NCBI RefSeq assembly: GCF_900107155.1
Contig: NZ_FNOX01000022.1
Span: forward strand, 1 to 62,620
Reading direction: 5' to 3'
DNA from: Pseudomonas salomonii
GTDB lineage: Bacteria; Pseudomonadota; Gammaproteobacteria; Pseudomonadales; Pseudomonadaceae
DNA length: 62,620 nt
Each line of letters opens with the position of its first letter. Position 1 is the stretch's first letter. Below the pieces are notes generated by a model. The model had not been told where the DNA came from. It ran no database searches and saw only the letters and a list, made by a program, of their open reading frames with translations. A program made the translations under genes and the position numbers. Positions 1 through 8,125 of the stretch are shown here, in pieces.

Positions 1-173
1 CCCTAAACTTGGCTCAGCAATCGTTGGTTACATCTTTGATTTCTCGCGGAGTAACTTGTGATGCTGATAATCTTGTTGACTATCAGTCTGACTCCACAAG
101 CACCCACACGAATTGCTTGATTCAGTTGTTAAAGAGCGGTTGGTTAAGATCTTTCGTCTCAACCGAGGCGCGC
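1..173 (-). other. rRNA operon leader, upstream of a 16S gene outside the window
   Basis: Read on the minus strand this is the transcribed leader that precedes 16S rRNA in Pseudomonas rrn operons; I recognise the stretch from boxA to the left edge. The mature 16S is not in the window and should begin a short distance beyond position 1. No credible protein is encoded here. Confidence 0.85.
127..138 (-). promoter_or_regulatory. boxA antitermination site of the rrn leader
   Basis: The minus strand reads CGCTCTTTAACA, the NusB/NusE boxA core found in rrn leaders. It lies downstream of all three promoters and upstream of the 16S gene, where the rRNA antitermination complex loads. Confidence 0.85.
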
Positions 174-201
174 ATTCTACAGCAGCCTCATTTGCTGTCA
201 A
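174..201 (-). promoter_or_regulatory. rrn promoter, proximal
   Basis: Minus strand: -35 TTGACA (196-201), 16-bp spacer, -10 TAGAAT (174-179). The -10 is followed by a GC-rich stretch (GCGCGCC) typical of stringently controlled rRNA promoters. Confidence 0.85.
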
Positions 202-283
202 GTGATTATTTTCAGAAGCTTTCGAAGAATTCTTCAACAACTTCAACCACTTGCGCTTACGATCTCTCGTTAGCGGGAGGCGA

Positions 284-311
284 ATTCTACAGCGTTACAC
301 GCTGCTGTCAA
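284..311 (-). promoter_or_regulatory. rrn promoter, middle
   Basis: Minus strand: -35 TTGACA (306-311), 16-bp spacer, -10 TAGAAT (284-289). It has the same architecture and spacing as the proximal promoter 110 bp downstream. Confidence 0.8.
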
Positions 312-429
312 CACCTCTTTTTCAACTCCCTTTTGGCTTCGATGAACTGAAGCAACCCGCTGCCGAAAACTTCATAACTCTTTGTTTATCAAGGAGTTTT
401 CCGTTTCGACTGCGCCGGAAGTGGGGCGA

Positions 430-457
430 ATTATAGACAAATATAAAACACCGTCAA
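430..457 (-). promoter_or_regulatory. rrn promoter, distal
   Basis: Minus strand: -35 TTGACG (452-457), 16-bp spacer, -10 TATAAT (430-435), in an AT-rich context. It is third in the tandem rrn promoter array; all three have a 16-bp spacer. Confidence 0.7.
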
Positions 458-615
458 CACTTAATTTAGGTTTTCTATCAAACAGCCCAAAATGCCCCAT
501 CTCCTTCTATATAAAGAGCACAGCAAGCCGAACTGAGCAATATATTGCTCAAAGCCAGACAGTTAAGCATCATAGGCGCTCTGCTTCTTTACCATGACTT
601 CGGACACCCGCCCCA

Positions 616-1503
616 ATGACCACACCACCTCGCAGCCTGGCCTCGGCATTGTTCCCGGTCGGCCTGCTGTTGATCGCCATGGCCTCCATCCAGTCCGGCG
701 CCTCGCTGGCCAAGAGCATGTTCCCCATCGTCGGCGCCCAGGGCACTACTACTCTGCGGCTGATTTTCGCCAGTGTGATCATGCTGCTGCTTTTACGCCC
801 ATGGCGCGCCAAACTCACGGCCAAGTCCCTGCGCACGGTCATCGTCTACGGCATGGCGTTGGGCGGCATGAACTTTCTCTTCTATATGTCTTTGCGCACA
901 GTGCCCCTGGGCATCGCAGTAGCGCTGGAATTCACCGGCCCGCTCGCCGTGGCTATCTATGCCTCGCGCCGGGCGGTTGACTTTGTATGGATCGGCCTCG
1001 CGATCGCGGGCCTGCTGTTATTGATCCCCACCGGCGAAACCAGCAGTGGTATCGACTTGATTGGCGCCACTTATGCACTGGGCGCCGGCGTTTGCTGGGC
1101 GCTCTATATCCTGTTTGGCCAAAAAGCCGGCAACGACAACGGCGTGCAAACTGCCGCCCTGGGCGTGATGATCGCCGCTTTGTTCGTGGCGCCGATCGGC
1201 ATCGTCCATGCCGGCGCCGCCCTGCTGACGCCCTCGCTGATTCCCGTTGCCATCGGTGTGGCCATCCTCTCCACCGCCTTGCCTTATACCCTGGAAATGG
1301 TCGCGCTCACTCGCCTGCCCGCTCGCACCTTCGGCACCTTGATGAGCATTGAGCCGGCATTCGGTGCGCTCTCCGGCCTGTTCTTCCTGCAGGAGCACTT
1401 GTCCCTCGCGCAATGGCTGGCAATCACCTGCATTATCTTCGCCTCCGTCGGAGCCACACTGACGATGCGCAATGAATCCAAACCATTGGTGCCCGCTGAT
1501 TGA
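616..1503 (+). CDS. rhtA: EamA-family inner-membrane exporter, RhtA-like
   Basis: This 295-residue protein is almost entirely hydrophobic, with about ten membrane segments in two EamA repeats. Its length and pattern match the RhtA threonine/homoserine exporter group of the drug/metabolite transporter superfamily. The second repeat carries the conserved stretch TFGTLMSIEPAFGALSGLFF near residues 235-255, typical of RhtA. The ATG at 616 is the first start of the homologous frame; the ribosome site is weak. The gene runs away from the rrn promoters. The exported substrate is inferred from the family, not visible in the sequence. Confidence 0.8.
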   Translation: MTTPPRSLASALFPVGLLLIAMASIQSGASLAKSMFPIVGAQGTTTLRLIFASVIMLLLLRPWRAKLTAKSLRTVIVYGMALGGMNFLFYMSLRTVPLGIAVALEFTGPLAVAIYASRRAVDFVWIGLAIAGLLLLIPTGETSSGIDLIGATYALGAGVCWALYILFGQKAGNDNGVQTAALGVMIAALFVAPIGIVHAGAALLTPSLIPVAIGVAILSTALPYTLEMVALTRLPARTFGTLMSIEPAFGALSGLFFLQEHLSLAQWLAITCIIFASVGATLTMRNESKPLVPAD

Positions 1504-1667
1504 CGCTCATCGCAGGTAGCTCTGGTATTTGCCGCTCATTTAGGCCATGTTTAGGCCGTAAACGAATGTCTTTCATGGAGAATTTCGACAGGGACTGCTG
1601 AACGCTACAATCGAGAGCGAGTGAAGCCTGCATCGAGCCCTTTTGCGACGCGGCTATAAGGATAGTA

Positions 1668-1949
1668 ATGAAACGAATTTTGATACTGTTACTGGTCGTG
1701 GGTATTGCTGGCTGTGCTGCGACCACCAAGACAGAAGTAAAACGGGGCAAAAAAGGCATGCACATCAATTGTTCCGGCCTGTCCTCCTCCTGGGACCAGT
1801 GCTACACCAGCGCAGCCAACTCCTGCGGCGCCAAGGGCTACCGGGTTGTCGCCAAATCCGGTGACAACTCCGAAGAGCCAGGGGACTATCCTTTCGGTAT
1901 CAACCCTGCCGGCTATACCAGCCGCAGCATGATCGTCATCTGTAAATGA
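1668..1949 (+). CDS. Small predicted lipoprotein
   Basis: This 93-residue protein has a Lys-Arg start, a hydrophobic stretch and a lipobox (IAGC, lipidated Cys16), so it should be a periplasm-facing lipoprotein. The mature part has four further cysteines (for example NCSG and NSCGAKGYRV), suggesting disulfides. The start is supported by AAGGATAGTA just before the ATG. I do not recognise a named family; similar small cysteine-containing lipoproteins are common in Pseudomonas. It stands alone between the EamA gene and the SDR gene. Confidence 0.7.
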   Translation: MKRILILLLVVGIAGCAATTKTEVKRGKKGMHINCSGLSSSWDQCYTSAANSCGAKGYRVVAKSGDNSEEPGDYPFGINPAGYTSRSMIVICK

Positions 1950-2048
1950 CCGCCCGAGCAGTCCTATTCCGGCTGCTCCCTCCTCTTTACATGCCCTACG
2001 CCCTGCTGCGGCTACACTCCTGCTCGACATTCGAGCAACGGAGTTCCC

Positions 2049-2780
2049 ATGACACCCAACAAGAAAATCGTATTGGTGGTTGGTGCCGGTGATGCAACCG
2101 GTGGCGCCATTGCCCGGCGCTTTGCCCGCGAAGGCTATGTAGCCTGCGTCACCCGTCGCAGTGCCGATAAGCTGCAGCCCCTGGTCGACAGCATCCAGGC
2201 CGCCGGCGGCGAAGCCCACGGTTTTGCCTGTGATGCGCGTAAAGAAGACGACGTGATCGCGCTGGTTGAACAGATAGAAACCCAACTGGGGCCCATCGAA
2301 GCTTTCGTTTTCAATATCGGCGCCAACGTGCCGTGCAGCATCCTCGAAGAAACCGCGCGCAAATATTTCAAAATTTGGGAGATGGCCTGCTTCTCCGGAT
2401 TCCTGAACGCCCGCGAAGTCGCCAAGCGCATGGTCACGCGCGAACGCGGCACTATCCTGTTAACCGGTGCCACTGCCGGGCTGCGTGGCGGTGCAGGGTT
2501 TGCTGCGTTCGCCGGCGCCAAACACGGCATCCGCGCGCTCGCGCAAAGCATGGCGCGGGAATTGGGCCCGCGGAACATCCATGTGGCCCACGTGGTGGTC
2601 GATGGCGCCATCGACACCGACTTTATTCGCGACAATTTCCCGCACAAATATGCGCAAAAAGACCAGGACGGCATCCTCAACCCAGAACACATCGCCGACA
2701 ACTATTGGTACCTGCATACCCAACCACGCGACGCCTGGACCTTCGAACTGGACCTGCGCCCCTGGAATGAACCCTGGTAA
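2049..2780 (+). CDS. Atypical SDR-family protein, catalytic Tyr replaced by Phe
   Basis: The 243 residues form a Rossmann-fold short-chain dehydrogenase/reductase. The nucleotide-binding glycine motif is irregular (GAGDATGG, residues 12-19) and the NNAG-type motif is NIGA (89-92). At the YxxxK active site the sequence is F154-A-G-A-K158, so the catalytic tyrosine is Phe while the lysine stays; the usual serine is also not evident (TGATAG). This combination is known for the SDR_c10-type subgroup, whose activity is unclear. GGAG precedes the ATG. The next gene, 47 bp downstream on the same strand, is a DsbA-fold isomerase, so the two may be co-transcribed. Confidence 0.85.
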   Translation: MTPNKKIVLVVGAGDATGGAIARRFAREGYVACVTRRSADKLQPLVDSIQAAGGEAHGFACDARKEDDVIALVEQIETQLGPIEAFVFNIGANVPCSILEETARKYFKIWEMACFSGFLNAREVAKRMVTRERGTILLTGATAGLRGGAGFAAFAGAKHGIRALAQSMARELGPRNIHVAHVVVDGAIDTDFIRDNFPHKYAQKDQDGILNPEHIADNYWYLHTQPRDAWTFELDLRPWNEPW

Positions 2781-2827
2781 ACGCACCGCCCCTGATCAAG
2801 AACAACAATAACTAGCGAGAATCGACC

Positions 2828-3418
2828 ATGAGTAAAACCCTGGAATTTTTTTTCGACCTCGGCAGCCCCGCCACTTACCTGGCCTTTACGCAATTGCCTG
2901 CGCTATGTGCCGAGACCGGCGCGCAACTGGTGTATCAGCCCATGCTACTGGGTGGCGTGTTCAAAGCTACCGGCAACGCCTCCCCCATCACTGTGCCCGC
3001 CAAAGGGCGTTACATGTTTAATGACCTGGCGCGATACGCCAAGCGCTACAACGTGGCGCTCAAGTTCAACCCGCACTTCCCGATCAATACCCTGGTGCTG
3101 ATGCGTGCCGTCATGGGTATCCAGATGCGCCAGCCCGAGCGCTTCCAGGCCTTCGTCGATTGCCTGTTTCGCGCCCTTTGGGTCGAAGGTCGCCACCTGG
3201 GCGACCCCGCCGTCGTGGCCGCGGTGTTGAGTGAGGCGGGTTTCGACCCAGAGGAAGTCCTGAACCTGGCCAACGATGAAAAGGTCAAGGCCGCCCTCAA
3301 GGACAAAACCGAACAGGCTGTTCAGCGCGGGGTATTTGGTGCACCCAGTATGTTTGTAGGCAATGACCTGTTCTTCGGTCAGGACCGTCTGGAGTTTGTG
3401 CGCGAAGCGCTCCGCTAA
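2828..3418 (+). CDS. 2-hydroxychromene-2-carboxylate isomerase-like protein (DsbA/GST-kappa fold)
   Basis: This 196-residue protein opens with KTLEFFFDLGSPATYLA, the signature of the DsbA-fold family containing 2-hydroxychromene-2-carboxylate isomerase and kappa-class glutathione transferase. Ser13 is at the glutathione-activating position. The C-terminal GVFGAPSMFVGNDLFFGQDRL motif (roughly residues 168-188) is also diagnostic. In naphthalene catabolism the family isomerises chromene carboxylate, but no aromatic pathway is nearby, so the substrate is unknown. It is probably co-transcribed with the upstream SDR; both are cytoplasmic. Confidence 0.85.
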   Translation: MSKTLEFFFDLGSPATYLAFTQLPALCAETGAQLVYQPMLLGGVFKATGNASPITVPAKGRYMFNDLARYAKRYNVALKFNPHFPINTLVLMRAVMGIQMRQPERFQAFVDCLFRALWVEGRHLGDPAVVAAVLSEAGFDPEEVLNLANDEKVKAALKDKTEQAVQRGVFGAPSMFVGNDLFFGQDRLEFVREALR

Positions 3419-3442
3419 AACTGGATCGCCAAGCGCCCTTGA

Positions 3443-3473
3443 GCGCCGCTTACGAGCAAATCGTAAGCGGCGC
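3443..3473. repeat. Perfect 13-bp inverted repeat after the isomerase gene
   Basis: GCGCCGCTTACGA (3443-3455) and its exact complement (3461-3473) flank a GCAAA loop. It lies between two convergent genes. No T-run follows on either side, so it is a strong hairpin but not a textbook intrinsic terminator. Confidence 0.6.
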
Positions 3474-3628
3474 TTACCGTTGCCGGTCGAAACGGTGTGG
3501 GTCCATGTCACGTTGCGTATCGGCGAATTACGCGGTGTCGACACCCAATCGACGCCAGTCAGCCAGGGGCAAGGCGTTCGACAACTGTCTCGCCGACGCC
3601 CTGGCCAAGGCTCCTGAGCTGCGACCGA

Positions 3629-5437
3629 TCAGATCGCGGCGGTACGCACCTGCAGCCATTCCAGGGCTGCTCCGCTAAGCAGCGGGCTCAGGCGTTCACG
3701 CACCTCGGCGTGGTAAGCGTTAAACCACTCGCGTTCATCCGCCGTCAGCAACGACGGCTCCAGGCAACGGGTGTCGATCGGGCAAAGGGTCAAGGTTTCA
3801 AACTTGAGGAACTCACCAAACTCGGTCTTGCCCGCTTCGCGGTTCAACACCAGGTTCTCGATGCGTACGCCCCAGCGACCCGGACGATAAGTGCCCGGCT
3901 CAATCGAAGTAATCATCCCCGGCTGCATTGCCGTCTGCGGTGCCGCGACGGCCTGGTAGGCGATTACCTGCGGGCCTTCATGCACATTCAGGAAATAGCC
4001 TACGCCATGACCTGTACCGTGGCCGTAGTCCACGCCTTCGGCCCAGATCGGCGCACGGGCGATGGCATCCAGCAATGGCGAGAGAATCCCCTTGGGGAAG
4101 TGCGCACGCGACAAGGCAATCACGCCCTTGAGCACGCGCGTGCAGTCGCGCTTCTGCTCATCACTCGGCGTGCCGATCGGCACCATCCGCGTAATGTCCG
4201 TGGTGCCGCCCAGGTACTGGCCGCCGGAGTCGATCAGCAACAGGCCATCGCCTTCGATCAACGCATGCTCTTCTTCGGTGGCGTGGTAATGGGGCATCGC
4301 ACCGTTGGCGTTGAACGCCGCGATGGTGTTGAAGCTCAGCGACACATAATCGGGGCGACGGGTACGCGCGGCGGTCAAGTGCTCGTCGATCGTCAGTTCG
4401 GTGATGCGCTCACGGCCCAACGCGCTGTCCAGCCAGGCGAAGAATTCGCACAGCGCTGCGCCGTCCTGCTCCATGGCTTGGCGGATATGTTCGGCGTCCG
4501 CCAGGCTTTTGCGCGACTTGGCCAGCGTGGTCGGGTTCAAGCCCTCGACCAGCTTGACACCGGCATCGAGGTTTTCCAGCAAACCGGTGGTCACGCGTGC
4601 CGGATCAACTTGCAGGCTGACACCCGCCGGAACTGCACGCAGCGCATCTGCCACTTCGCTGTAGTCGCGCAGGGTCACGCCGTCCCGCTCCAGTACCGCG
4701 CGCAGCTCGGCATCGACCTTGCTCAGCGCCACAAACAACGTGGCCTGCTGTTGATTGATCAAGGCAAAGGACACAAACACCGGGTTGAACGACACATCAC
4801 CGCCGCGCAGGTTGAACAGCCAGGCGATGTCATCCAGGGTCGCGATAAAGTGCCAATCGGCGCCCTTCTCTTTCAAGCTGGCACGCAGGGCCGCGAGTTT
4901 GTCGCCACGGCTGACGGTCGCCTGCGGCGGCAGGTGTGGGTAGATCGGCTGGTTCGGCAAGGCCGGACGGTCTTGCCAGACTTCATTCAACAGGTCGATA
5001 TCGGTACGCAGGCGAGCGCCGCGCTCGGCCAGCTTGGCGCCCAAGGTACGTGCCGAGGCCACGGCCATTACTGCGCCGTCCACTGCCACCACGCCACCCT
5101 CCGGGGTTTGCTCGGCCAGCCATTCCAGCGGGCCGGGTTGGCCAGGTTGCAGCTTCACCAATTCGATGCCGCTGCCCTTGAGTTCCTTGGTGGCCTGCTC
5201 CCAGTAACGGCTGTCGGCCCACACACCGGCAAAATCCGCGGTGACAATCAACGTGCCTACCGAGCCATAAAAACCCGACAGCCATTGCCGCCCCTGCCAG
5301 TAACCCGGCAAGTACTCGGACAAATGCGGGTCGGCCGACGGCACCAGCAGGGCATGGATCCCCTCGCGGCGCATCAGTTCACGGGTATGCGCCAGGCGCT
5401 CGGGAACCGTTCCATGGGTCAAAGGCTGCGTACTCAT
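3629..5437 (-). CDS. Xaa-Pro aminopeptidase (aminopeptidase P family, M24B)
   Basis: This 602-residue enzyme has two creatinase-like N-terminal domains and a pita-bread C-terminal metallopeptidase domain. The two-metal ligands are visible in order: Asp in LIDSGGQY, Asp in TTDITR, His in GHGTGHGVGYFLNVHEGP, Glu in SIEPG and Glu in RIENL. It should release N-terminal residues that precede proline, in the cytoplasm (no signal peptide). An upstream in-frame extension is possible, but AGGAG sits 5 nt before the ATG at 5437, which I take as the start. The roughly 600-residue length matches the long three-domain aminopeptidase P subfamily. Its start faces the end of the cysteine desulfurase gene on the same strand. 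Confidence 0.9.
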   Translation of the reverse strand: MSTQPLTHGTVPERLAHTRELMRREGIHALLVPSADPHLSEYLPGYWQGRQWLSGFYGSVGTLIVTADFAGVWADSRYWEQATKELKGSGIELVKLQPGQPGPLEWLAEQTPEGGVVAVDGAVMAVASARTLGAKLAERGARLRTDIDLLNEVWQDRPALPNQPIYPHLPPQATVSRGDKLAALRASLKEKGADWHFIATLDDIAWLFNLRGGDVSFNPVFVSFALINQQQATLFVALSKVDAELRAVLERDGVTLRDYSEVADALRAVPAGVSLQVDPARVTTGLLENLDAGVKLVEGLNPTTLAKSRKSLADAEHIRQAMEQDGAALCEFFAWLDSALGRERITELTIDEHLTAARTRRPDYVSLSFNTIAAFNANGAMPHYHATEEEHALIEGDGLLLIDSGGQYLGGTTDITRMVPIGTPSDEQKRDCTRVLKGVIALSRAHFPKGILSPLLDAIARAPIWAEGVDYGHGTGHGVGYFLNVHEGPQVIAYQAVAAPQTAMQPGMITSIEPGTYRPGRWGVRIENLVLNREAGKTEFGEFLKFETLTLCPIDTRCLEPSLLTADEREWFNAYHAEVRERLSPLLSGAALEWLQVRTAAI

Positions 5438-5486
5438 CATGTCTCCTGCTAAGCACTCATAATTGTTATGTGTTGTGACTGAAAAA

Positions 5487-6648
5487 TCAGACCGCCCAGA
5501 ACGCCGGCGCACTGGCCAACGCGGCTTTGATCAACTGCACTGCGGCATCGATATCCTGCTCGGTGGTAAACCGGCCCAGGCTCAAGCGAATGGTCCTGCC
5601 GGCGCTGCGTGCGTCCATGGCCCAAAGCCAGAAGCACGTGGGACGGCGCATTACTCGCCGAATTGCACGCCGAGGTGGCCGAAAACGCGATACCTGCGCT
5701 CAGGGCCTGGGAATTAAATTCACCCTCGGAGAACGTGAGGCTCAGTGTATGGGGAATGCGCTGGGTGGCGCTGCCATTGAGGCGCACGCCGGCAATCGTT
5801 TCCAGCTGATCGAGCAGGCGCTGACGCAACGCGACGATAGCGGCTTTTTCTTCAGCAAAGGACTGCGCCGCCAGGGCGAATGCAGTGCCCATGCCGGCAA
5901 TCTGATGGGTCGCCAGGGTACCGGAGCGCAATCCGCCTTCGTGGCCGCCGCCGTGAATCTGCGCCAGCACCTTCTGCTGCGCACGCGGGCCGACATACAG
6001 CGCGCCAATGCCTTTGGGGCCGTACAGCTTGTGCGCCGAAAACGACATCAGGTCCACCGGCCATTCAGCCAGGTTGATCGCGACCTTGCCCGCGCCCTGC
6101 GCCGCATCCACATGCAGCAGCGCGCCGTGCTCACGTACGCGTGCACCAATGGCAGGAATGTCATTGAGGGTGCCCAACTCGTTGTTCACCAGCATCAGCG
6201 ACACCAGGAAGGTGTCGTCGCGCAGGGCTTCACTGACTGCCTCGGCGCTGATCAAGCCTTCAGCGTCCGGCACCAGGTAAGTGACGGCCACGCCGGCTTC
6301 CTGCAACTGCCGCGCCGTGTCCAGCGTAGCCTTGTGTTCGATCTGGCTGGTGATGATATGCCCACCTGCCACACCTCGCGCCTGGGCCACGCCTTTGATG
6401 GCCAGGTTGTTGGATTCTGTGGCACCGGAGGTCCAGACGATTTGCTCAGGCTGGGCACCGACCAGCTCGGCCACTTGGCGCCGCGCCTGCTCGACCGTGT
6501 GCCGGGCCGCCTGGCCGAACGCATGGGAACTGGACGCAGGGTTGCCGAAGTTGGCATTGAAGCCCAGACACTCGACCATCACTTGAATGACCCGCTCATC
6601 CACCGGCGTGGTGGCGGCGTAGTCGAAATACAACGGACGTTTATTCAT
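5487..6648 (-). pseudogene. Cysteine desulfurase (NifS/IscS-like) with a C-terminal frameshift
   Basis: The product is a PLP-dependent class V aminotransferase that mobilises sulfur from cysteine. The first 343 residues are intact: His105, PLP lysine K207 (SFSAHKLYGPKG) and the catalytic-loop cysteine C328 (SATSACNSAS). Directly after HVLLALG the frame breaks. The other frame continues with MDARSAGRTIRLSLGRFTTE and ends AALASAPAFWAV, the expected C-terminus, with TGA at 5487-5489. One extra G on the plus strand at 5619-5620 explains it. Uncorrected, the protein gains a 56-residue unrelated tail ending at 5449. Repaired length is 386 residues. It may be a true lesion or a sequencing error. It is distinct from the housekeeping IscS of an isc operon, which is not present here. 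Confidence 0.85.
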
Positions 6649-6826
6649 GACGTTAAGACTCGCAGAGCGTATTCCCCAGGACAGCGCCCAGGGAGGGCAT
6701 CGACCGGAACAGAGGTCGTCAGGTTTAACCCGTCGGATGCCATAAAAGAAGGACCACTTTATGTAAATGTGCGTAGGAACGCTCCTGAAATTCAGCTTAA
6801 CAGGCTGAAGTATCCCAATGGCAAAC

Positions 6827-6866
6827 AAAAAGCCCGAGTTTCCTTAAGGGAATCCTCGGGCTTTTT
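6827..6866. terminator. Bidirectional intrinsic terminator
   Basis: Twelve-base arms (AAAAAGCCCGAG at 6827-6838 and its complement at 6855-6866) give a GC stem with T-runs in both directions. In the minus direction it ends the lipoprotein gene at 6883. Confidence 0.85.
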
Positions 6867-6882
6867 GCCGCCTGGCGCCGGC

Positions 6883-7152
6883 TCAACTGGGGCGACCGTG
6901 CATCACCACGCTGCGCTCGGCGTTCATTTCGCCCTGGTGGTCGAAACCGAACGGCTTGTGTGGCTGACCGGTCAACGCGGCGCGCTGCTGTTGATATTCA
7001 TCAAACGACAGGCCGCGACGGCTCAAGGCTTCAAGGGCCAACTGCCTGGTTTCTTCGGCGGTGTAAGGACGCGATTCAGGCGATGGATGGGTCGCACATC
7101 CGGCAAGGACAGCGCTGACAACTATTAAGGAAACAGCCAGGAAGTGGTTCAT
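6883..7152 (-). CDS. Small predicted lipoprotein
   Basis: This 89-residue protein starts MNHFLAVSLIVVSAVLAGCATHP. The hydrophobic signal ends in a lipobox (LAGC, Cys19), so it is exported and lipidated. The mature segment is hydrophilic and helical, with the pattern YTAEETRQLALEALSRRGLSFDEYQQQ, and no cysteines. A longer in-frame reading to 7287 exists, but the signal peptide makes the ATG at 7152 the right start. I do not recognise a functional family. It is transcribed toward the terminator at 6827-6866 and diverges from msuE. Confidence 0.75.
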   Translation of the reverse strand: MNHFLAVSLIVVSAVLAGCATHPSPESRPYTAEETRQLALEALSRRGLSFDEYQQQRAALTGQPHKPFGFDHQGEMNAERSVVMHGRPS

Positions 7153-7315
7153 GGTTAAGGCCCTGCGAAGGAGGTTTTTAGTCAATGAACACAGGCTACT
7201 CCCGCCCTTGCGCAGTGAAAAATCATCCGCCGTGATAGTCGCTATCAACCGTTCCGGCATGCTTGATAGGGGGCCGCTCATATTCATTTACGATCTATAA
7301 ATATGGAAATACGTT

Positions 7316-7332
7316 CGTTTACGGAATAAACG
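7316..7332. promoter_or_regulatory. Inverted repeat in the msuE upstream region
   Basis: CGTTTA, 5-bp spacer, TAAACG (7316-7332), nested in a looser outer repeat TACGTT...AACGTA. It lies about 160 bp upstream of the sigma-54 promoter, possible for an activator site, but the bound protein is unknown. Confidence 0.35.
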
Positions 7333-7382
7333 TAACCTTCTATAAATGGCTCTGCGCGCAATCAACACTGTTCGCCACGCAA

Positions 7383-7430
7383 CTGTTGCCCAGGCAACAG
7401 CCATTCAACAAAACCGCTGACAGGCAACAG
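7383..7430. promoter_or_regulatory. Candidate SfnR enhancer: GGCAACAG palindrome plus a third half-site
   Basis: CTGTTGCC (7383-7390), CA, GGCAACAG (7393-7400) is a perfect palindrome, and GGCAACAG recurs at 7423-7430, spaced 30 bp from the previous copy. The centre is about 95 bp upstream of the -24 element of msuE, the usual distance for a sigma-54 activator. Binding by SfnR is inferred from position and from sfnR being in the cluster. Confidence 0.5.
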
Positions 7431-7484
7431 CTTCTTTTTTCAACAGGACGCCTGCAGCCCTCGTCAATCAAGGCTCGCAGCCAT

Positions 7485-7500
7485 TGGTACAGCTCTTGCT
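7485..7500 (+). promoter_or_regulatory. Sigma-54 promoter of msuE
   Basis: TTGGTACAGCTCTTGCT matches the -24/-12 consensus, with GG at 7486-7487 and GC at 7498-7499 separated by exactly 10 bp. It is 53 bp before the msuE start. A sigma-54 activator gene (sfnR) is the last gene of the cluster, so autoregulation under sulfur limitation is likely. Confidence 0.7.
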
Positions 7501-7552
7501 CAACACGTTCCATCTCACCTGCTACCCACCCCTGTTGAAAAAGGAACTGTCC

Positions 7553-8116
7553 ATGTCCCGTCCTCTGAATGTCGTTGCCCTCTCCGGCGGAACCTGGCGC
7601 CCGTCGCGCACCTTGGTGCTGACCCAAGCCGTGCTGGCCGAACTGGCGACGTTGCTGCCGATCCAGACCACCCTGATCGAGTTGGGTGACATTGCCCGGC
7701 CCTTGGGCGGCGCACTCTCACGTGATGAACTGCCGGCCGAGGTCGAAGCGCAACTGTTGGCCATCGAACAGGCCGACCTGCTGATCGTCGCCGCGCCGGT
7801 GTATCGCGGCTCTTATCCTGGCCTGCTCAAGCACCTGTTTGACCTGGTTGGCCTCAACGCCTTGATCGACACTCCGGTATTGCTCGCGGCCACCGGCGGC
7901 AGCGAGCGCCATGCGCTGGTGCTCGATCACCAATTGCGCCCGCTGTTCAGCTTCTTCCAGGCCTTGACCCTGCCGATCGGCGTGTACGCCACCGAAGCTG
8001 ACTTCACCGACTACCAAATAACCAGCGAGTTATTAAAAGCCCGCATTCAACTGGCCGCAGAACGCGCAGCGCCGTTGTTTGCCGCGCACTCCCCTTCTCT
8101 GCTGAAAATCGCTTAA
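7553..8116 (+). CDS. msuE: NAD(P)H-dependent FMN reductase for sulfonate desulfonation
   Basis: This 187-residue flavodoxin-fold protein starts MSRPLNVVALSGGTWRPSRT and has the FMN reductase pattern VAAPVYRGSYPGLLKHLFDLVG. It supplies free FMNH2 to the two downstream flavin-dependent monooxygenases. An upstream in-frame extension is not credible because the sigma-54 promoter lies inside it; AAGGAACTGTCC precedes the chosen ATG. The stop is 9 bp before msuD. The identity rests on this gene order as much as on the sequence, since FMN reductases of this type (SsuE, MsuE, SfnE) are alike. Confidence 0.9.
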   Translation: MSRPLNVVALSGGTWRPSRTLVLTQAVLAELATLLPIQTTLIELGDIARPLGGALSRDELPAEVEAQLLAIEQADLLIVAAPVYRGSYPGLLKHLFDLVGLNALIDTPVLLAATGGSERHALVLDHQLRPLFSFFQALTLPIGVYATEADFTDYQITSELLKARIQLAAERAAPLFAAHSPSLLKIA

Positions 8117-8125
8117 GGATTTGTC

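Noticed and set aside
9..597. Small open frames at the left edge
   Set aside because: The region is the rRNA leader and its promoters; the translations show no family and would overlap boxA and three promoters.
3497..7128. Long plus-strand open frames over the aminopeptidase and desulfurase genes
   Set aside because: The minus strand carries intact metallopeptidase and PLP-enzyme motifs; the plus-strand translations are compositionally biased shadows.
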